A DNA stretch of 19,923 nt from Halomonas sp. (lineage in GTDB: Bacteria; Pseudomonadota; Gammaproteobacteria; Pseudomonadales; Halomonadaceae): NCBI GenBank assembly GCA_007116835.1, contig SKHS01000129.1:1-19923 (forward strand). Direction: 5' to 3'. The notes under the pieces are model-generated. The model searched no databases, was not told the DNA's origin, and saw only the letters and a list, made by a program, of their open reading frames with translations. Both the position numbers and the translations under genes were made by a program. Within the stretch, counting starts at the first letter, position 1; each line of letters begins with the position of its first letter. Shown here in pieces: positions 15,315 through 19,923 of the stretch.

Positions 15315-16919
15315 TCAGCTGATACGGATCGTCGCCATCATGCCTAACTCTTCGTGTTCGATAATGTGGCAGTGGAACAGCCAATCGCCGGGCTCGATGA
15401 ACACCATGCGCAGCCTAAGGCGCTGGTAAGGAGCCAGATTGACAGTGTCCTTCCAGGCCAGCCAAGGCGCGTCTTGCCATTCACTGTCAGCATCGCGTGT
15501 CGCGATTACCTGGAAGTGGGTACCATGCACATGGAAGGGGTGATCCATATGGGAGTTATTGAAGACGTCCCATTCCTCCACCTCGCCAGCCTGACCCTCA
15601 AACAGGACGTCGTTCATGGCAAAGGCGCGGCCATTGATCAGAAAATCTACCTTGGGACGCACCGCTCTATCCTCGTCACTAGGATGGCTCCCACCGTGCC
15701 CACGCCCATGGGATCCGTGATGACTGTCATTGCCTCCGTGGCCAGCATGTGGGGTGTCATTCACCGCACTGTGATCGCTATGATCTGGCATTACCTCGGC
15801 CAGCTCCACCTGACGTCTCACTGCGGGTTCGCCCAAAGGTTCGATATGAGACAAGGGGTTAGGTAACTTAACGGCAGGGGACACGCCAGCGTTAAGGGTA
15901 TGAATCGATAATAGCGGAGCAATCTCGTCCAGATGTGTCGGCTTAGCCCCCATCCAGCCACGTGTATAGGGATGACTCGCCAGCTCAAAACTCCTTTCAG
16001 GTTTCTCGCTCACCCGCACCAACAGGTCGGCGCGTTCACCCGGGGTAATCAGCAACTCTTTGAGCGGTTGTGGTCGCTCTATCAGCCCACCATCGGTACC
16101 GATCAGAGTGAGTTCGTGATCTTCCAGGCGTAGCCGCAAGTAGCGGCCCGCACAGGCATTGATCAGCCGCAGGCGTAAGGTGGTGCCCGGTGCAACATCG
16201 AGGCGCGGCGCACGCTGACCATTGACCAGCAGCAACTCGCCCTCGCGACCATTCATCCAGTCCTCAGCGGTATGCGATGCAACCTCGCCTTCTGTGGTAA
16301 GGCGCAGGTCGCTGACCACTAACAGATGCTCCTCCACCTCTACCGGCAGCACGTCTAGCCGAGGCCTGACCAACAATGCACCCGCTAAGCCATGAGCTAC
16401 CTGTCGAGCAGTGCCTTCATGCGGGTGGGGATGGAACCAGTGTAACCCCGCACTCCCCCGATGAAGGATATAACGATAATGTCGTGACTCACCTGATGCG
16501 ACAGCGTCCCAAGGAGCCCCATCTTGGGCCTGAGGGACTGGCACCCCATGCCAATGCAGCGTGGTGTCCTGATCAAGCTCATTCATCAGGGTAATGTCCA
16601 GCTCATCGCCCTCGCGCACTTCAATCAGCGGTGCCACTTTTCCATTGTAGAGCCACAACGTTGCCTCGAGCCCATCGCTCACGGGCACCGCATGGGCAGC
16701 TGGGGTTAACACACTGTGAAAGCGCCCCACCTGATCACTCAAATTTACAATCCGAGGCAGTGGCTGAAGGGGCTGCCCGGCGGGGATACTGGCGTTATCT
16801 AGCAGAGCTGCTGGTAACGTCTGGCTATGTCGTCCGGCCAACGCGTGAACCAATAGGCCAGATCCCGAAAGGGCAAGGCCACCCAGGGTGGTGTAGCGAA
16901 GGAATTCGCGGCGTTTCAT
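15315..16919 (-). CDS. multicopper oxidase, Tat-exported (CopA/CueO-type copper resistance)
   Basis: The 534-residue protein begins with a twin-arginine signal (RREFLR at 3-8 and a hydrophobic stretch to about 28), so it is exported folded. All copper sites are present: HWHG at 122-125, HPHPH at 163-167, HPFHVH at 460-465, and HCHIIEHEELGMM with Cys517, His516, His518, His522 and probable axial Met527. An insert at about 380-412 with nine His and many Gly resembles the metal-binding inserts of copper-tolerance oxidases. It probably oxidises Cu(I) in the periplasm. A GAGGAA site lies 5 bases before the ATG. It is 73 bases downstream of the copL-like gene, same strand, as in copLA operons. The stop lies just beyond the cardiolipin synthase remnant. 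Confidence 0.93.
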   Translation of the reverse strand: MKRREFLRYTTLGGLALSGSGLLVHALAGRHSQTLPAALLDNASIPAGQPLQPLPRIVNLSDQVGRFHSVLTPAAHAVPVSDGLEATLWLYNGKVAPLIEVREGDELDITLMNELDQDTTLHWHGVPVPQAQDGAPWDAVASGESRHYRYILHRGSAGLHWFHPHPHEGTARQVAHGLAGALLVRPRLDVLPVEVEEHLLVVSDLRLTTEGEVASHTAEDWMNGREGELLLVNGQRAPRLDVAPGTTLRLRLINACAGRYLRLRLEDHELTLIGTDGGLIERPQPLKELLITPGERADLLVRVSEKPERSFELASHPYTRGWMGAKPTHLDEIAPLLSIHTLNAGVSPAVKLPNPLSHIEPLGEPAVRRQVELAEVMPDHSDHSAVNDTPHAGHGGNDSHHGSHGRGHGGSHPSDEDRAVRPKVDFLINGRAFAMNDVLFEGQAGEVEEWDVFNNSHMDHPFHVHGTHFQVIATRDADSEWQDAPWLAWKDTVNLAPYQRLRLRMVFIEPGDWLFHCHIIEHEELGMMATIRIS

Positions 16920-16992
16920 AAGTATTCCTCGTGATTGAAACCATCATCATGACCCGCTAAAAACGAGCGGAACGTTCAGCAATGAAGAAGGT

Positions 16993-17331
16993 TTAAACGC
17001 GAGGAGGACGTTCGAGGGGAGCGCGATGGGCCGGCAACCAGTTAACTAGGTAACCAGGCACGGTAGACATAGCGGAGGTTACGTCTTCGATGAGCATGGC
17101 CAAATTTGCCGCACATTGAGCACAAGGCATACAGCACTCTGCCATATGAGAGGTATCGTGGTCGCCAATGCCGACAGACCCGACAGCCTCGACCGCTCCA
17201 CTGGCTAGATCGATGTCAGTGAACAGGCAAGGCATATCTTCATGATGATCACTCGCCATGACCGTCATCGGCTGCGCTAAGGCAAAGCCTAGCAGCACGC
17301 AAAGCAGCCATTTAAAAGCGGAACAAGTCAT
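16993..17331 (-). CDS. small secreted Cys/His-rich protein, CopL/DUF2946-like
   Basis: From the ATG at 17331 the protein is 112 residues with a signal peptide (FKWLLCVLLGFALA, cleavage probably after MAS). The mature part has DHHEDMPC, then HMAECCMPCAQC, a dense Cys/His cluster fit for copper binding, and it ends in a RAPLERPPRV tail typical of small proteins near copper genes. In Xanthomonas, CopL is encoded upstream of copA and is needed for copper induction; this arrangement and the composition suggest a CopL-like role, which is inference. The frame is open to an ATG at 17379, but the extra 16 residues overlap a dyad that looks regulatory, and neither start has a good ribosome site. Confidence 0.7.
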   Translation of the reverse strand: MTCSAFKWLLCVLLGFALAQPMTVMASDHHEDMPCLFTDIDLASGAVEAVGSVGIGDHDTSHMAECCMPCAQCAANLAMLIEDVTSAMSTVPGYLVNWLPAHRAPLERPPRV

Positions 17332-17362
17332 GGGGAAGACGTTATCACTATAGGGTCGAAGA

Positions 17363-17380
17363 CATGAAGAGTATTTCATG
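17363..17380. promoter_or_regulatory. perfect dyad CATGAA-N6-TTCATG upstream of the copL-like gene
   Basis: CATGAA (17363-17368) and TTCATG (17375-17380) are exact inverted repeats. On the minus strand a TATAGT hexamer follows at about 17347-17352. The dyad lies 32 bases before the preferred start of the copL-like gene and between it and the divergent P-ATPase remnant, a natural operator place. It does not match the CueR box I know. Confidence 0.4.
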
Positions 17381-17404
17381 GCGAAGTAGACACAAGCAAC
17401 CTAA

Positions 17405-18013
17405 GTGCCGCACATAGCCCCAACACTCAAGACACAGGCTCTTTTATACCTAGCACTTCGATACCTTAACATCGCCCGAGTCATTGTCGACGGTGCTCAA
17501 GAGCGTGACATCGAAATCCAGGACATCAGCGAGTTTTGTTCAACAGGTGCACGTGGCGTATCAGCCAAGGTAGGCAATGACACTGTGCTAATTGGCAACC
17601 GTCGGCTGCAGGAAAAACACGGTAACCACGTAGCCATGGTTGGCGATGGCATCAATGACGCCCCCGCTCTCACCCAGACCAACGTCGGCATTGCCATCGG
17701 GGCTGAAGCTGACGTAGCTATTGAGGCCGCGGACGTGGTGCTGGTACGTGACGCACTGACCGCCGTGGTAGACGCCATGCACCTCTCCCACGCCACCTAC
17801 GGCAAGATCGTTCAGAATCTGATGTGGGCCAGCGCCTATAACGTGGCGGCCATACCCATCGCTGCTATTGGCCTGTTGCACCCGATGATCGGCGTCATTT
17901 CCCTGACCTCAAGCTCGTTCTCTGTAATTGGCAACTCGCTGCTGCTACCAATGGGGCTCTGTCTGGGGCTACACCTTTGCATGCATCAGCACAGTAAGCA
18001 CCAAGACAAATGA
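17405..18013 (+). pseudogene. copper/heavy-metal P1B-type ATPase remnant, in-frame deletions
   Basis: The 202-codon open frame begins inside the nucleotide-binding domain of a CPx-type metal ATPase (ERDIEIQDISEF, then STGARGVSAKV and TVLIGNRRL, residues about 33-68). It then jumps at residue 73-75 directly to the P-domain hinge AMVGDGINDAPALT (77-90), and continues through the last two membrane helices (GKIVQNLMWASAYNVAAIPIAA). Missing are the N-terminal metal-binding region, membrane helices 1-6, the actuator domain, the DKTGT phosphorylation loop and about 100 residues between the N- and P-domain blocks. Without the Asp of DKTGT it cannot pump. It opens with a GTG that has no ribosome site. 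The last helix is degraded and lacks the usual MSLSS pattern. It is divergent from the copL-like and multicopper oxidase genes, so it is probably a relic of the same copper locus. Confidence 0.8.
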
Positions 18014-18231
18014 ATAGTGGGGTCTGAACGCTCCAAGAGTAGCTCGGTGACGGTGTGGAATGTATGTACCGATGTACCTTTTTGGGCAGATGCGAAAGGA
18101 CGCATAACACACTTCTTGGGCTACCATGCCATCACGTACGGGCCAAAATTTTAGACCGCAGACAGTTTGTAGACACTGGCAAAAAAGCACAGCGAAGGAA
18201 GGAACTTAGGAGGATAAGTCTTCGATTTTAA
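18014..18231. other. gene-free stretch between the ATPase remnant and the tRNA fragment
   Basis: Neither strand shows a supported gene, terminator or repeat here. If the tRNA fragment is an integration scar, this is the old chromosomal flank downstream of the tRNA. Confidence 0.35.
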
Positions 18232-18277
18232 TGGTGGGCCCAGTAGGACTTGAACCTACGACCAAGGGATTATGAGT
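18232..18277 (-). pseudogene. 3' half of a tRNA-Met(CAU) gene, probable att site
   Basis: On the minus strand the 46 bases hold the anticodon loop CTCATAA (anticodon CAT at 18272-18274), the 3' anticodon stem TCCCT, the variable loop, the T arm (GTAGG-TTCAAGT-CCTAC), a 3' acceptor strand TGGGCCC, A, and the encoded CCA (18232-18234). The 5' half is absent: bases before the loop do not pair with TCCCT and no D arm is found. A precise 3' tRNA copy that begins in the anticodon loop is the classical product of tyrosine-integrase insertion. By that geometry the element lies to the right of this copy, and an intact tRNA-Met should sit at its other end. Confidence 0.8.
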
Positions 18278-18346
18278 GCAACCAAACAAACTTTGGGATC
18301 GCGCCTGCAATGCGGAAACAAAGGTTTTTCAATAAGTTAAGTTTTT

Positions 18347-18423
18347 CATGGTTTACATTACCCACATGGTTTTCACCCTGTGAGCAGCCAAATGACAACC
18401 AGGCGGCGACCAGTTGACAACCA
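18347..18423. repeat. paired direct repeats, possible IS21-like element end
   Basis: CCAAATGACAACCA (18388-18401) and CCAGTTGACAACCA (18410-18423) agree in 12 of 14 bases with a 22-base period. Beside them CATGGTTT occurs twice (18347-18354, 18365-18372) with an 18-base period. Short spaced repeats in tandem are typical of transposase-binding ends of IS21-type elements. No transposase gene is in the window, so this would be a solo or truncated end. Confidence 0.4.
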
Positions 18424-18543
18424 AATTGCTACCGCTGCAGCAAGGCGGCGGGGACGACATAGCACGCCGCACAAAGCGGCTTAGACAGTACATCAGGGTG
18501 TAACCTAATAAGCGCACTACGCGCAGCATTGGAAAAGCAGGCT
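18424..18543. other. gene-free stretch after the AbiEii gene
   Basis: Nothing certain is seen. GCCGC/GCGGC pieces around 18440-18480 can pair, but no hairpin with a T-run follows the toxin gene's stop. Confidence 0.3.
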
Positions 18544-19506
18544 TTAGCGCTCAGCCCTACCTTCCGTCAGCAGCTGTTGGGCTAATTCGTTTACTGTCTG
18601 TAAGGCTTCATTCCAGGACGCGGGCTCATCGTGATAAACCAGCGGGCCGATAAAGCGCTCGTAGCGATCCTGATGGATGGGGTTGGTCTGTAAGCATCCC
18701 AGGCCATACAACAGTTCATCTGCTGGGCTAGTGACAAATTGTGCATGCTGGTTGCCGAACTGAGCCACGTCCCTCTTTATTACTTCATGTACCAGCGTGC
18801 GTAATGCGGCCATGTCATGCTTGCCGGATGTCGCCATGTGAAGATCGTAGACGTGCCTCACCAGCGTTTCGTCGTCTTTTCGGGAAGGATCACGATTCAC
18901 GTGGGCTGTGCGACGTAGCAATGCCACCAGCTTCTCGCTGATCGTGGCAGGCAGGCTAACCACTGGAAAGGAAGCTACCTCTGGGGGTAAATGAAGAACA
19001 TCGGCATACAAGGAGCTGACAGAACAAACCACGGCGGGCTCATAAAGTTCTGATGCTGTGACGTCTAGCTTCAAGTCAGGCCGAAGCGCAGAAATGCTGC
19101 CCTGGGTTCGGGGATAGCGAACGGTAAACTCTGCATACCGGTACTCGTTACGCTTGACGACCCCATCATCGGGATCAAGTTCTAGGATCTGGGAACGGCT
19201 GATGGTTGCTTCTATTTCAGATAGGATCGCCTTTCTTGCTGCCTTAAGCGCCGTGCGAGACATGCCCGTTGCTACCCCATCGCGAGCAACAAGCTTGATA
19301 TCGATATCCTCGGACATACGGAAAAGCTTGTGGTGTGCTTTTGCTAGGCTGGTACCCCCTGCGAATACCAGCTCAAACGTCTCCGAATGCAGCGTTGAAA
19401 GCAGACTCAATAACTGGACGGCATAAACATCTTTTTCGACAATAGCGGGGCTATCGATACCCAGCGCATCCGCCACATCGGGAAACATTCCAGAATCAAT
19501 GTTCAT
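18544..19506 (-). CDS. AbiEii-type nucleotidyltransferase toxin (type IV toxin-antitoxin)
   Basis: The 320-residue protein belongs to the AbiEii/AbiGii toxin family, nucleotidyltransferases that block growth, in some cases by modifying tRNA, and give phage abortive infection. Motif I is FAGGTSLAKAHH (GGTS 50-53) followed by SEDIDIK with Glu66, Asp67 and Asp69 as metal ligands. A third acidic residue is Asp148 in LKLDVT, and SEKLVALLRR (190-199) with a late VYDLHMA (219-225) corresponds to the family's conserved K and R-D-x-x-D-L region, here with a small insertion. Its ATG overlaps the antitoxin's TGA (19503-19506), the usual antitoxin-first order. All key residues look present, so it is probably active. 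It sits on the presumed imported side of the tRNA scar. Confidence 0.88.
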   Translation of the reverse strand: MNIDSGMFPDVADALGIDSPAIVEKDVYAVQLLSLLSTLHSETFELVFAGGTSLAKAHHKLFRMSEDIDIKLVARDGVATGMSRTALKAARKAILSEIEATISRSQILELDPDDGVVKRNEYRYAEFTVRYPRTQGSISALRPDLKLDVTASELYEPAVVCSVSSLYADVLHLPPEVASFPVVSLPATISEKLVALLRRTAHVNRDPSRKDDETLVRHVYDLHMATSGKHDMAALRTLVHEVIKRDVAQFGNQHAQFVTSPADELLYGLGCLQTNPIHQDRYERFIGPLVYHDEPASWNEALQTVNELAQQLLTEGRAER

Positions 19507-19919
19507 ACAGAAACTTGCTCGATACCTAAGCGATACTTACCGTAGGCAATCTGGCGATGAAACGGGCCCTTGACTCTGACCACCACTCGCGCTGGAATTT
19601 GTGTGCGCCCCGCCTGATAAGCTTTTTCTGCACTGGCTGCCTCCCACTGCACTCCTAGGCGGTTTAATGCCTCTTTGGCGGCTTGATCAAAGCCACCAGG
19701 CGCCGCAATCATTGGTTTACCCGTGATACGGTTTGGGCGCGCTTTAGCGTATAGCCCTTTACCAATACGTATTAATCTTCCCTGCGCCTCTAATTGCCGA
19801 AGCACACGGCCAACTTGGTCATAACCACCCAGTGCAGCGAAATCATCACGTAGAAATACCATTCGCCGACTTTTGCGAATTTTGTCACGAATGCGGGACT
19901 CGAGCGTTTGAGTGGTCAT
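19503..19919 (-). CDS. AbiEi-type antitoxin, DUF6088-like
   Basis: The 138-residue protein has an N-terminal winged helix (about 1-58; RDKIRKSRRMVFLRDDFAALGGYDQVGRVLRQLEAQGRLIRIGKGLYAKAR), the pattern of AbiEi-like and DUF6088 antitoxins, which repress their own promoter. The C-terminal part (about 60-138) includes a segment ending in KGPFHRQIAYGKYRLGIEQVSV and should contact the toxin or support repression. It is shorter than classical AbiEi (about 200 residues or more). Its stop overlaps the toxin start by 4 bases, giving a translationally coupled pair. Only 4 bases precede the ATG in the window, so promoter and ribosome site cannot be judged and an upstream start cannot be excluded. Confidence 0.83.
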   Translation of the reverse strand: MTTQTLESRIRDKIRKSRRMVFLRDDFAALGGYDQVGRVLRQLEAQGRLIRIGKGLYAKARPNRITGKPMIAAPGGFDQAAKEALNRLGVQWEAASAEKAYQAGRTQIPARVVVRVKGPFHRQIAYGKYRLGIEQVSV

Positions 19920-19923
19920 GTAA

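Noticed and set aside
17497..17881. Minus-strand frames opposite the P-ATPase remnant
   Set aside because: Shadows: the plus strand carries clear P-type ATPase motifs in one frame.
18232..18310. Functional tRNA-Met gene
   Set aside because: No 5' acceptor strand, D arm or 5' anticodon stem can be found upstream of the anticodon loop.

Overview
The window looks like chromosome of a halophilic or marine gammaproteobacterium, most likely Halomonas or a close relative. This is inferred from moderate-to-high G+C, the protein style, an azlCD amino-acid exporter, an SdcS-like Na+/dicarboxylate carrier and a Pseudomonas/Halomonas-type tRNA-Met remnant. No ribosomal RNA, intact tRNA, CRISPR array or complete insertion sequence is visible.

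Left part (1-10454), mostly housekeeping. The minus-strand sbcD-sbcC pair encodes the SbcCD nuclease; sbcC runs off the left edge. Next come a minus-strand DASS carrier with a clear terminator, a divergent CDP-alcohol phosphatidyltransferase-type enzyme and a small orphan protein. An operon follows (XRE-cupin regulator, azlC, azlD) whose members overlap by ATGA. A secreted serine hydrolase of the beta-lactamase fold converges on azlD with a 4-base overlap inside a hairpin.

Middle part (10455-14609), accessory-looking. Two tandem paralogous Crp/Fnr-type regulators lack the usual cAMP-binding signature. They are followed by a plus-strand trio: a gamma-glutamylcyclotransferase-like protein, a bacterial OGFr-domain protein that overlaps it, and a stand-alone JAMM/MPN metalloprotease-like protein. 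This trio is the least explained gene group in the window.

Right part (14610-19923), a scarred mobile and metal-resistance zone. A copL-like small secreted protein and a Tat-exported multicopper oxidase look intact. They are flanked by two decayed genes: a cardiolipin synthase remnant with a nonsense codon, an internal deletion and a lost catalytic Lys, and a copper-type P-ATPase remnant that has lost its phosphorylation domain core but keeps an open frame. To the right is a 46-base 3' fragment of a tRNA-Met gene, best read as an integration (att) scar, then a repeat-rich stretch resembling an IS end, and then an AbiE-type (type IV) toxin-antitoxin pair, a known phage-defence and stabilisation module. 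By tRNA-island geometry the imported element should lie to the right of the scar and include the AbiE genes.
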